Assembly: GCA_024244645.1 (NCBI GenBank)
Contig: JAAEOH010000048.1
Span: 24,160 to 88,159, forward strand
Source of the DNA: Hyphomicrobiales bacterium
GTDB lineage: Bacteria > Pseudomonadota > Alphaproteobacteria > Rhizobiales > Rhizobiaceae
Length of the DNA: 64,000 nucleotides
Reading direction: 5' to 3'
Below are positions 9,137-18,300 of this stretch, one piece after another. Within the stretch, counting starts at the first letter, position 1, and each line of letters begins with the position of its first letter. Below the pieces are notes generated by a model, which did no database searches, was not told the DNA's origin, and saw nothing but the letters and a program-made list of their open reading frames with translations. Both the position numbers and the translations under genes were made by a program.

Positions 9137-10540
9137 TTAACGAACCGCAACCGGCAAGATCAGCGTCGCGCAAAGACCGCCAAGATCGCTGCGGCTGAGC
9201 GTGACGTTGCCTTTGTATTCGCCGACGATCTCCTTGATGATTGACAGCCCGAGACCGGTTCCCGGTTTGCTTTCATCAAGCCGCCGACCTCTTTTCATCG
9301 CTTCCGAGAGCTGATCGTCGGGCATTCCTGGACCATCGTCTTCAACGGATATGGACAGCATCCGCCGATCGTCACCTGTGCCGGCAGCCGGCGCAGTGGT
9401 GACCGCTTGGACGACACTGACGCGGACCGTTCCGGTTGCCCATTTCCCCGCGTTTTCCAGTAAGTTACCTAAGATTTCTTCTACGTCGTGCTGCTCCATC
9501 GCGATGTTCGGCACCGCATCCGAAACCGCCAGTTGAAATTCGGTGTCAGGGTTCAGCCGTTCCATTACCCGCAAAAGACGCTGCAGGGTTTTGCGCGTAT
9601 CAGTGCGCACGAGAACGGAGTTCTGCTGGGCTGCAATACGCGCCCGGTCGAGGTAATGCTGGACCTGGTTCTGCATCGCCGTTGCCTGCTCGTTGACGAG
9701 GCGCGCCTGTTCCGGCTCCATGGCGCGGCTCTCGTTGAGCAGCACCGCAATCGGCGTCTTAAGCGAGTGGGCAAGGTTGCCCACTTGCATGCGGGCACGC
9801 TCGATAATGCGCCGGTTGTTGTCTATCAGGGCGTTGACCTCACCGGTCAGCGGAGCGATTTCACGCGGAAAACTGCCATCAAGTGATTCGGTCTTGCCGG
9901 CTCTGATTTCCTCCAGCGAACGGCGGATGCTGTCGAGCGGGCGCAGACCGAACAAAATAGCAATGGCATTGACGAGAAGACTGCCAATGCCAAACACCAC
10001 CAAAAACAGCATCAGTTGGCGTGAAAATGCGGATACATCGTCATCAAGCGCATCCATGTTTCCGGTCACGCGGAACCGGGCAATTTCGCCGTTATCACCG
10101 AGCAGAACCTCGGTTTCGGCAATCATCAGTTCCTGCCCGGTGCTGTCGCTCGACCGGTAAATCCGCTCGTAGCGCTCGTTGAAAGGTGCGATCTGGGTGC
10201 TAACCGCATCGACCGTGCGGTCTCCGAGCGATACCGAGGCAATGCCGTCGGACGGTCCGTTTCCGATGATATTGACGATCCAGTACCAGCCGCTTCCGGG
10301 CTGGCTGAAGCGCAGATCGCCGAGTTGTGGCGCACCTTCGACCTTGCCGTCAGGGGTGAGAGAAACGGAATTAATCACATTGTAGAGCTGGGCGCGCAGC
10401 AGATCACGAAAACCGCGTTCGGCGCCATTGCGATAGAGTGTGAGGATCAGAAAACCAATGACAAAGAGCGCAATGACGGCCCAAACCGATGCAATCGTCA
10501 AAACCCGCGCAGCAAGAGAGCGGGGTTTATGAGAGCGCAT
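9137..10540 (-). CDS. feuQ: sensor histidine kinase, FeuQ-like
   Basis: Two TM segments, HAMP-like region, LAHSLKTPIAVLLNES phosphoacceptor, NLLENAGKWA and GTGLGLSI motifs; adjacent to FeuP-like regulator and cycHJKL as in rhizobia. ORF extends to 10588 but MRSHKPRSL at 10540 is the likely start. Confidence 0.85.
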   Translation of the reverse strand: MRSHKPRSLAARVLTIASVWAVIALFVIGFLILTLYRNGAERGFRDLLRAQLYNVINSVSLTPDGKVEGAPQLGDLRFSQPGSGWYWIVNIIGNGPSDGIASVSLGDRTVDAVSTQIAPFNERYERIYRSSDSTGQELMIAETEVLLGDNGEIARFRVTGNMDALDDDVSAFSRQLMLFLVVFGIGSLLVNAIAILFGLRPLDSIRRSLEEIRAGKTESLDGSFPREIAPLTGEVNALIDNNRRIIERARMQVGNLAHSLKTPIAVLLNESRAMEPEQARLVNEQATAMQNQVQHYLDRARIAAQQNSVLVRTDTRKTLQRLLRVMERLNPDTEFQLAVSDAVPNIAMEQHDVEEILGNLLENAGKWATGTVRVSVVQAVTTAPAAGTGDDRRMLSISVEDDGPGMPDDQLSEAMKRGRRLDESKPGTGLGLSIIKEIVGEYKGNVTLSRSDLGGLCATLILPVAVR

Positions 10541-10831
10541 CTTGGCCAAATGAAAGCCTTTGACCGCGGCGATTTTGGTCGCTGACAAGGCGGGTTGCGC
10601 GCCGTGGTATCATTCCACCACAAGTGCAAGCTAACGCAGTCAGAGGGCAAAATCGCCCGGCCCGATCAACTTTGAATATCAACAATATCGTCCTTTCAGG
10701 GTGGCGGACAATCGGTCCATCGGCGTCGTTGCGCAGCTTGCACGATGCACCACATCGCGCTGCGCGACGCGCTTAGCCGAGTGAACCGATTTTCCGCCAT
10801 CAAATGCTCTCATTTGGCCAAGATGCGCTCT
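10532..10831. repeat. RIME-like composite palindromic intergenic element, copy 2, between feuP and feuQ
   Basis: Terminal inverted repeats AGAGCGCATCTTGGCCAAATGAAAGCCTTTGA / complement of TCAAATGCTCTCATTTGGCCAAGATGCGCTCT; two internal palindromes clearly homologous to copy 1. Confidence 0.9.
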
Positions 10832-10836
10832 AGCCG

Positions 10837-11508
10837 CTAGCTTCCATCGCCGGGAGCCTGAATGCGATATCCAAGCCCGCGTATCGTTTCGATCATGTCG
10901 ACACCGATTTTCTTGCGCAATCGTCCGACAAACACCTCGATCGTATTGGAATCGCGATCAAAATCCTGATCGTACATATGCTCGACCAGTTCCGTGCGCG
11001 AGACGACCTCGCCCTTGTGATGCAACAGGTAAGAAAGCAGCCGGAATTCGTGCGAAGTCAGTTTGAGCGTGGTTCCGTTGACGGTTGCCTTGGCACCGCG
11101 TGTGTCGAGCCGCACCGGTCCGCAGACGATTTCGGATGAGGCATGACCGGCAGCACGGCGGATAAGCGCACGGACACGTGCCAGCACTTCTTCGACATGA
11201 AACGGCTTTGCGACATAGTCGTCTGCGCCGGCATCGATGCCCGCCACCTTGTCACTCCAACGATCGCGCGCGGTGAGAATCAGCACCGGCATCGCCTTTC
11301 CGGCGGCGCGCCATTCTTCAAGCACCGTAATGCCGTCCATTTCGGGAAGGCCGATATCGAGAATGACAGCGTCATAGGGTTCCGTATCACCGAGAAAATG
11401 GCCCTCGGAGCCGTCAAAAGCCTTGTCGACCACATATCCGGCTTCTTCCAGAGCTTCGCAAAGCTGACGGTTAAGGTCCTGGTCATCCTCGACAACAAGT
11501 AGTCGCAT
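10837..11508 (-). CDS. feuP: OmpR-family response regulator, FeuP-like
   Basis: MRLLVVEDDQDLNRQLCEALEEAGYVVDKAFDGSEGHFLGDTEPYDAVILDIGLPEMDG; winged-helix C-terminus; synteny with feuQ and ccm genes. Confidence 0.88.
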   Translation of the reverse strand: MRLLVVEDDQDLNRQLCEALEEAGYVVDKAFDGSEGHFLGDTEPYDAVILDIGLPEMDGITVLEEWRAAGKAMPVLILTARDRWSDKVAGIDAGADDYVAKPFHVEEVLARVRALIRRAAGHASSEIVCGPVRLDTRGAKATVNGTTLKLTSHEFRLLSYLLHHKGEVVSRTELVEHMYDQDFDRDSNTIEVFVGRLRKKIGVDMIETIRGLGYRIQAPGDGS

Positions 11509-11535
11509 CGGCTCTTGCCCCGTTTTCCTGGTGCC

Positions 11536-11790
11536 TTAAGGCCTGGCGTTGACGGTCATCTTACGCCGCCTTTTACCATTATTGTCATTGGCAAGCACGG
11601 TGATCTTGCAGATATCCTGGCCGCCATTCTTGGCGACCTTGACCGACAGAAGCTGACCGTTCGTCTGGTTGAGGACACGCTGGACGGCTGCCGAACAGTC
11701 AGCGGACTGCGCAGAGGCATCAACGGCTTCCAGCGCCAAAAAAGGCACAGCCATGATCGCAACCAGCAATATTCTTCTGCAACTGCTCAT
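11536..11790 (-). CDS. feuN: small periplasmic protein, FeuN-like modulator of FeuPQ
   Basis: 84 aa with signal peptide (ILLVAIMAVPFLALEAVDASAQS), 28 bp upstream of feuP, same strand; matches the position and size of S. meliloti FeuN. Confidence 0.7.
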   Translation of the reverse strand: MSSCRRILLVAIMAVPFLALEAVDASAQSADCSAAVQRVLNQTNGQLLSVKVAKNGGQDICKITVLANDNNGKRRRKMTVNARP

Positions 11791-12068
11791 TTTGTCCTCA
11801 ATACCGGCTCAACCAAGCCATTGCCTGCAGCAAGATCGGAAATTCCGACACAACATATATTTGGCCAACCCTGTTCGTCCATGGGGCGAAGCAACTGATT
11901 TGCCTTGTCGTTAATCTCTACACGAATGATGCTGAACTAAAAATGAACGGAGAATGAGGGTATTGTTCAGAAACCGCGTTAAATTTCCCGTTGCAGGGCC
12001 ATAATGCGAAACTATTCACAGGGCGCCATTGATTTCGGAGTTTTGGATCAACATCAGGCACCGAAATA

Positions 12069-12647
12069 TTGACCGGTTTGCGGTCTTTAAAAGCTTTATT
12101 GGAACGCGCTGTGAGGTTTGCGATTGCGTTGATTGTGATGCTGACAACGGGTTTGCCGGCTGCCATTGCCCGGGCCGATGATGCGTCAGAAATTGATGCC
12201 TATATCAGCCAAGTGCCAACAGCACGTTTGGTAGCTGAATCTGGAGAACAACAGTCTCGCATTGGCACGTTCTGCTGGACCCGGAGAAAATATTTGATCA
12301 CCTCAGAAGGAGTATGTGTTGATGCCAGCGGCCTGGTCACATCATCTGAACCACTTGATCCAGAGCCTTCTGAGACCATTCAAATCGATCTACCGAAAGG
12401 TCTGGGGCGTGCTGATGTCAAGGTGTGCTGGATACATCACCCGACAGAGCAATTGGATGGTGTTGGCGACTCCCGCTTGATTTGGACGCAGCCACTGACA
12501 GATTGCCAGATAATCACGGGCATCAAGCAACTGACGGTTACATCACCAAAGCAACCGGGTTTGCACGCAATGAGCATGTTTGCTGTCTTTATCAACAGGC
12601 GAGATGCCGTTCACGGATTTCTGCTATTGGTTGAAAACCAGGATTGA
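12069..12647 (+). CDS. secreted hypothetical protein
   Basis: 192 aa, hydrophobic signal region (FAIALIVMLTTGLPAAIARADD), four Cys; start codon uncertain; no recognised family. Confidence 0.6.
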   Translation: MTGLRSLKALLERAVRFAIALIVMLTTGLPAAIARADDASEIDAYISQVPTARLVAESGEQQSRIGTFCWTRRKYLITSEGVCVDASGLVTSSEPLDPEPSETIQIDLPKGLGRADVKVCWIHHPTEQLDGVGDSRLIWTQPLTDCQIITGIKQLTVTSPKQPGLHAMSMFAVFINRRDAVHGFLLLVENQD

Positions 12648-12675
12648 TCCGCAAGTTGCCGTTTTGTGACGCCCC

Positions 12676-12848
12676 CACTCATCCGCCGTTTCAAACGACC
12701 ATTTGACGATGTGGCGCTCGTAGTCCTCGGGCTCCATACCGGCTTCCGGAACGGCGCGGCAGCTCATGGCAACACGGGCCGCGCATCCGTGTCAGGTTCG
12801 CCTGATACAAGGTGATGCCAGCAGCAGAGGTCCTTGCTCTCGGCTTCA
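12676..12848 (-). pseudogene. partial duplicate of the 3' end of ycgN (UPF0260)
   Basis: accatttgacgatgtggcgctcgtagtcctcgggctccataccggcttccgg parallels gccattcgacgatgtggcgttcataatcctcgggttccatcccggcttcgg at the 3' end of the intact gene at 14019; similarity continues with small deletions to ccttgctctcggc. Confidence 0.85.
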
Positions 12849-12877
12849 GGATTCGGAGCCCAGCACCGCCCCACAAT

Positions 12878-13966
12878 TCACTGGCCGAAGCACTCCATAT
12901 AGGCATTGCGTATTGTGGTGTATCCGAGTGCGTTGGGATGATCCCAGTCCATTGGACCGTGTAAGGCGCGCCGCCGGCCGCTGTCTGTCGCATCGCTTGC
13001 GTCGCGTCACAGAATCGGCAAACACCGGTCGCTTCGCAATGATCCCCCAATTCTTCGCGAATTCTGGCACTTCTCTTCAAATTGAAAGCACTGGTGGTTT
13101 TGACAAAGTCCAAACCCTTTAGACGACGTTGCAATCAGCTCATCCTCGAAATCATATGTGCTGGCGGGAGACAGCACACACAAAACTCTCATATCCGCGT
13201 TTGGAAAGTCGCTCGACAGTCTTTTTATTATATCTGAGGCGATGGCCAGCGATTGTGAAAACTCCTCCTCGGTCAACTCAACCGCGGCGCTTTGCAGATC
13301 TATCCCGATCTCCAACCCCGTTGTCGTGATATTTTGGGGCTCAAGCGCATCAAAATCTTCTTTTGGCTGTTCTTGCTGTCTGAAGATCTCATGACCCATT
13401 CCCCGTATGAGGTACCTTAGAGGCATGAATATTTTTCATATTCTGCTCCAATTTAGGTCAGGATCATCTTTTAACTTTCGGCTTTCATTTATATTATCGT
13501 CTAAATCGTTCCCTTCATAGAAGATAAATACTAGTTCATCGACTTTTTCTTTATCAAATTCCAGATATGTTATCTTACTCAACAAAGGTAGACAGTTGTT
13601 ACTATCGTTGTAAGCTGAGATATTTCCGTATCCGCTCTTTCCGGCAATCAAATATGCCTCACCGGCCTTGTCCAGTTTCTTGATCAATCCGTAGTTTGGA
13701 GTATTTGCAAGAAACTCGTCGCCGATCCCTTCTGCAGGGGAGTCGCCGACGACCAAAACACTTTTACCGGCACTCGAAAAGTTACTCGCATCATCCTGAT
13801 ATAGTGAACGATAACAGGGATCTAACATTTCAACTATTTTGGGCCCAACATGCGGAACAAGCAAGGGCGAGAAGTAGACCATCAAGATATTTACCAACGC
13901 CAAAAGGCAAAAAGTAATTGCAGTTATCCAGAACAGGTCTTTAATCCAGCTCAAAATTTTCTGCAT
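12878..13966 (-). pseudogene. decayed SGNH/GDSL-type hydrolase gene
   Basis: N-terminal TM then VLVVGDSPAEGIGDEF (GDS block) from ATG at 13966; broken near 13436; another frame 13007-13426; a third frame ends HGPMDWDHPNALGYTTIRNAYMECFGQ* (catalytic DxxH-like) at 12878. Confidence 0.8.
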
Positions 13967-14018
13967 GCTTGCCTCCAGGGGCGCGATCCTTTTGATCCTT
14001 GAAAAGAATGAAATTGCC

Positions 14019-14489
14019 TCACTCGTCCACGGTCTCGAACGGCCATTCGACGATGTGGCGTTCATAATCCTCGGGTTCCATCCCGGCTTCGGCGACGGTG
14101 CGGCCGCGCACGGAAACGCCAGCCAGATGGACCGTATCGGGATCGCCCGAGACCAGGTGATGCCACCAATAGAGGTCCCTGCCCTCGGCAATCAGCCGAT
14201 AACCGCAGGTCGGCGGCAGCCAGGTCAGCTCATGCACCGATTTCGGCGTCAGGTTGATGCATTCGGGCACTTCGGCCTGACGCTGGTCATAATCCCTGCA
14301 GCGGCAGGTTTCGGAATTGAGCAGCTTGCAGGCGACATTGGTCCAGGCGATCTCTCCGGTGTCCCAATCCTCAAGCTTGTTCAGGCAGCAGCGGCCACAT
14401 CCATCGCACAGGCTTTCCCACTGATCGTCCGACATTTCCTCGAGCGCCGTCGTTTTCCAGGATGGATCGGTGGTCATGCACGCTCCCAT
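14019..14489 (-). CDS. YcgN/UPF0260 family cysteine-cluster protein
   Basis: [30 protein letters not shown]...CRCRDYDQR...CINLTP. Confidence 0.93.
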   Translation of the reverse strand: MGACMTTDPSWKTTALEEMSDDQWESLCDGCGRCCLNKLEDWDTGEIAWTNVACKLLNSETCRCRDYDQRQAEVPECINLTPKSVHELTWLPPTCGYRLIAEGRDLYWWHHLVSGDPDTVHLAGVSVRGRTVAEAGMEPEDYERHIVEWPFETVDE

Positions 14490-14648
14490 GGACGGCTCGC
14501 GGCGGTAACGATATCGCTCACTTTTTAATGCACCCCCTTGTCCTATTGCTCTAATATAGGCAGAACTTAACGGCGCGGTGGAAAACCCGATCGGTTCGAG
14601 GCGTTTTGGACGGCGCGGATCGGGCAGTCAAGAGACAGGAATCGGAAG

Positions 14649-16811
14649 GTGCAAGACCCCTTCAGTCAGGATCAAAGACCCAGAAAGCGGCGGCACCTGT
14701 TTCTGCGTCTGGATTCCTGGATCGATTCGACCCTTTGGTCGGCTGGGTTCAGCCTCGGCGACAAGTGGGAAGACCTCAATATTTTCTTCCGCCGGTTTAC
14801 CGTCAAAGGCTACAAACGCGCCTTTTTCGAAGTGACCGGGGAAGCCATGACACTAGGCACCGCGGGCTTTGTACTGATGTTGGCGCTTGCCCTGCCCGCG
14901 TTCGACGAGACCTACGGCAACTGGCGCCAACAGGACGATTTCGCCGTTGCTTTCCTTGACCGCTACGGAAACGAGATCGGCCACCGCGGCATCATCCGCG
15001 AAGACTCCGTGCCGGTCGACGAACTTCCGGACCATCTGATCAAATCGGTCCTGGCAACGGAAGACCGGCGCTTTTTCGAGCATTTCGGCATCGACATTTT
15101 CGGCCTTGCCAGGGCAATGACCGAAAATGTTCGCGCCAATTCGGTTGTGCAGGGCGGCTCGACCATCACCCAGCAATTGGCCAAAAACCTGTTTTTGACC
15201 AATGAGAAAACCATTCAACGCAAGATCAAGGAGGCGTTTCTGGCGCTTTGGCTGGAAGCGAATCTTCCCAAGAAGGAAATTCTGCGACTTTATCTCGACC
15301 GTGCCTATATGGGCGGCGGCGCCTTCGGCATTGCGGCGGCAGCGCAATTTTATTTCGGCAAGGATGTCACCGACGTGACGCTGGCCGAATCAGCCATGCT
15401 TGCGGGCCTTTTCAAGGCACCGGCACGCTATGCGCCGCACATCAACCTGCCGGCGGCGCGTGGACGGGCCAATGAAGTTCTGACCAATCTCGTCCAGGGC
15501 AAACTCATGACCGAGGGTCAGGTTATCGGCGCGCGGCGCAATCCGGCCGATGTTGTCGACCGTGGCGACCGGGAAACGCCGGACTATTTCCTCGACTGGG
15601 CGTTTGAAGAGGTCAAACGCATAGCGGTGAGATATCCGGAGCACTCGCTGATTGTGCGCACAACAATCGATACCAGCCTGCAGGCAGCAGCCGAAGAAGC
15701 GCTCGAAGCAGGTCTGCGTCAGTACACAAAGCGCTACCAGGTGCAACAGGGCGCCATCGTGCTGCTTGAAAACGGCGGCGCCGTACGGGCCATGGTCGGC
15801 GGCCGCGACTATGGCGAAAGCCAGTTCAACCGGGCAACGAACGCGCTTCGCCAGCCCGGATCATCGTTCAAGGTATTTGTCTATACCACCGCCATGGAAA
15901 ACGGATTTACGCCGGAGACGATGATACGGGACGGGCCGATTACCTGGCATGGCTGGTCGCCAAGAAACTACGGTCGCGGCTATGCGGGACGAGTCAATCT
16001 GGAACGCGCCCTGGTGAAATCGATCAATACGGTGCCGGTACGGCTTGCCCGCGATCATCTTGGCACGAAAAAAATAGCGGAGATGGCCAGGCGGCTGGGC
16101 GTCGAGTCACCCGTTAGCGAATTCAAGACCATGCCGCTTGGCACATCCGAGGTCACCGTTCTGGACCAGGCAACAGCCTATTCGGTGTTTCCGTCGGGCG
16201 GGCTGGAATCAAATCGCCATGGCATCACGCAAATCATGAACTATGCCGGCAAGGTTCTGTACGATCATCGCCGTGACTCTCCGGAACGCAAGCGGATACT
16301 CAGCGAAGAAACCGTGCGGTCCATGAACTCGATCCTGACGCAGATTCCCGAATGGGGAACAGGCCGGCGGGCAAAACTGGAGGGCATCAAGACCGGCGGG
16401 AAAACCGGAACAACGCAGGCTTATCGCGACGGATGGTTCGTCGGCTTCACCGGCAACTACACCGCGGCAGTTTGGTTCGGCAATGACGACTTCAGCCGTA
16501 CGGCGCGCATGACCGGCGGCTCGCTTCCCGCCATGACGTTCAAACAACTTATGAGCTATGCGCACCAAGGCGTTGAAATAAGACCGATTCCTGGCCTTGA
16601 TGCCCCGGAAGAAGACAGCACCGCCGGCGACACCCTTGTTTCCCGCTCCGAGCTGGTTGATGAAAGCGGTGCACCCATAATAAGGCCGCGTGTCCTTTCC
16701 AAGGAAGCCACGCGATTGCTGCGCGAACTGGCGGCGGCCTTCAGCACGGCACCGCCGGTCGACAGCCAGAAAGAACAATCAATCGCGCTGAAACCGACAA
16801 CCACAGAGTAG
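14649..16811 (+). CDS. PBP1A-family bifunctional penicillin-binding protein (transglycosylase/transpeptidase)
   Basis: ATEDRRFFEHFGIDIFGLARA, GGSTITQQLAKNLFL, RQPGSSFKVFVY (SxxK), KTGGKTGTTQAYRDGWFVGFTG. Confidence 0.96.
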   Translation: MQDPFSQDQRPRKRRHLFLRLDSWIDSTLWSAGFSLGDKWEDLNIFFRRFTVKGYKRAFFEVTGEAMTLGTAGFVLMLALALPAFDETYGNWRQQDDFAVAFLDRYGNEIGHRGIIREDSVPVDELPDHLIKSVLATEDRRFFEHFGIDIFGLARAMTENVRANSVVQGGSTITQQLAKNLFLTNEKTIQRKIKEAFLALWLEANLPKKEILRLYLDRAYMGGGAFGIAAAAQFYFGKDVTDVTLAESAMLAGLFKAPARYAPHINLPAARGRANEVLTNLVQGKLMTEGQVIGARRNPADVVDRGDRETPDYFLDWAFEEVKRIAVRYPEHSLIVRTTIDTSLQAAAEEALEAGLRQYTKRYQVQQGAIVLLENGGAVRAMVGGRDYGESQFNRATNALRQPGSSFKVFVYTTAMENGFTPETMIRDGPITWHGWSPRNYGRGYAGRVNLERALVKSINTVPVRLARDHLGTKKIAEMARRLGVESPVSEFKTMPLGTSEVTVLDQATAYSVFPSGGLESNRHGITQIMNYAGKVLYDHRRDSPERKRILSEETVRSMNSILTQIPEWGTGRRAKLEGIKTGGKTGTTQAYRDGWFVGFTGNYTAAVWFGNDDFSRTARMTGGSLPAMTFKQLMSYAHQGVEIRPIPGLDAPEEDSTAGDTLVSRSELVDESGAPIIRPRVLSKEATRLLRELAAAFSTAPPVDSQKEQSIALKPTTTE

Positions 16812-16891
16812 TGTCAGCCCTCAATTGCGGATTGGCGAATTTGGCGGGTGCCTGTTATGTGTGACGAACGGCAGCACATGGGCTATCGGTC

Positions 16892-16928
16892 CGGTCAAAT
16901 GATGCCGTGTAAACGAGAAGCGCTCTAG
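16892..16928 (-). repeat. solitary end of the RIME-like repeat family
   Basis: Minus strand CTAGAGCGCTTCTCGTTTACACGGCATCATTTGACC, similar to the ends of the composite elements. Confidence 0.65.
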
Positions 16929-16942
16929 AGGTCAACACCCCA

Positions 16943-17533
16943 TTGTTTCGCGTTCCTGCAACCATAGCGGCCATTTTTCTATTGGCTTTTGGCGGCGCCA
17001 TGCTGACGGCGGTCTATGCACTGAAGGTGACCATCGGTTTTGGGTCCATAGACATTGGCCCCTGGGCGGCGTTTCCGCTGGCCCAGACGGAACAGGCAGA
17101 TCCCTACGCCAAGGCACATCGGGCTCGGGCCGGCCGGTTGCTGCTTGGAGATGCGGAAGGACTGGTCTTTGTCGCCAGCGTTGACACCGCAGGTTCACGA
17201 CTTATCGGCAATTGCGACTATACCGTTTCCGGTCAAACCCCGCCTGCCCGCTTCTGGACGCTGCACATAACGGACACCAACGACACGCTACTGCCGGTCG
17301 AAACGTCCTTTCCCGCGGCATTCCACTCCCAGAACGTCCTCAGGGCACAGAAAGGCGAATTTGCGATTGCCGTCGGCAAACAGCCAAAACCCGGAAACTG
17401 GCTCGCGACGGGCAATACGTCCTCTGCGTTCAAACTTGTCCTGACATTGTTTGATACACCGACCGCGGGCAGTTCACGATTGATTGAGCTGCAAATGCCC
17501 GAGATCGTGCGCGGGGAGTGTCACAATGAGTAG
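16943..17533 (+). CDS. DUF1214 domain-containing membrane-anchored protein
   Basis: N-terminal TM; ARFWTLHITDTNDTLLPVETSFPAAFHSQNVLRAQKGEFAIAVG. Confidence 0.75.
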   Translation: MFRVPATIAAIFLLAFGGAMLTAVYALKVTIGFGSIDIGPWAAFPLAQTEQADPYAKAHRARAGRLLLGDAEGLVFVASVDTAGSRLIGNCDYTVSGQTPPARFWTLHITDTNDTLLPVETSFPAAFHSQNVLRAQKGEFAIAVGKQPKPGNWLATGNTSSAFKLVLTLFDTPTAGSSRLIELQMPEIVRGECHNE

Positions 17534-18071
17534 GCTCTTTTATGTCGTGCTTTCAGGAATTGCCGGCGCCGCGCTGCTTCATATTGTCATCATCCTGTCC
17601 ATTCCGGCCTATGCAGACCGTGATGCCTGGACAAAAATCACCGCATTGGGACCAACCGAGTTTTTTCATATTCTTCCGGCAAACAAACCGGGCGGCCTGA
17701 CATCGGCGAATCCATTCATTCGCACAGCCGTATGCAGGTTCGATATTTCCGAAGAGCCGGTTCGTGTAACCGCTTCGGAGCTCTCCTACTACTGGTCTCT
17801 AGCCATTTTCGATCCCGGCGCCAATGAAATCTACAGCATGAACGACCGCACGGCGACCGATCAGAATCTGGACATTGCAGTTGTCACGCCATTGCAGATG
17901 ATCGCCTATCGCAAGAGCCTGCCGGAAACGCTGGCTGATTCCGTGCTGATCGAATTCCCTGGAACAACCGGATATCTTGTGCTTAGAACTGTCGTACCCG
18001 ACTCCAGCTGGGAACTGATCGTCCGGGATTTTTTAAGCAATGCGCTGTGCCAAAGCGCCAATGCATTTTGA
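17526..18071 (+). CDS. DUF1254-family membrane-anchored protein
   Basis: MSRLFYVVLSGIAGAALLHIVIILSIPAYADRDAW; start codon overlaps the stop of the preceding DUF1214 gene. Confidence 0.75.
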   Translation: MSRLFYVVLSGIAGAALLHIVIILSIPAYADRDAWTKITALGPTEFFHILPANKPGGLTSANPFIRTAVCRFDISEEPVRVTASELSYYWSLAIFDPGANEIYSMNDRTATDQNLDIAVVTPLQMIAYRKSLPETLADSVLIEFPGTTGYLVLRTVVPDSSWELIVRDFLSNALCQSANAF

Positions 18072-18114
18072 CGCGCTCCTGCCCCCACAAACAGCTCATC
18101 ACAAGAGGTAACGG

Positions 18115-18300
18115 CTAAAGTTTGCCGCTTCGCGACTGATCGGCGATCAGTTGCTTTTTTTCCTGCTTTTTCTCTTCGTAGCGCACGCCCGTAAACACAA
18201 GAATTTTAGCACTATCGCATTTCGCGATTCGCCGATACATGTCCGGCTTTTGTTCAGCCAGTCTGGTGCTGAGATCTATAATCACACCCATCGTATTCAC
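18115..18300 (-). CDS. small conserved-looking hypothetical protein
   Basis: 61 aa MNTMGVIIDLSTRLAEQKPDMYRRIAKCDSAKILVFTGVRYEEKKQ; GTG start preceded by GAGGGGAACG. Confidence 0.5.
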   Translation of the reverse strand: MNTMGVIIDLSTRLAEQKPDMYRRIAKCDSAKILVFTGVRYEEKKQEKKQLIADQSRSGKL

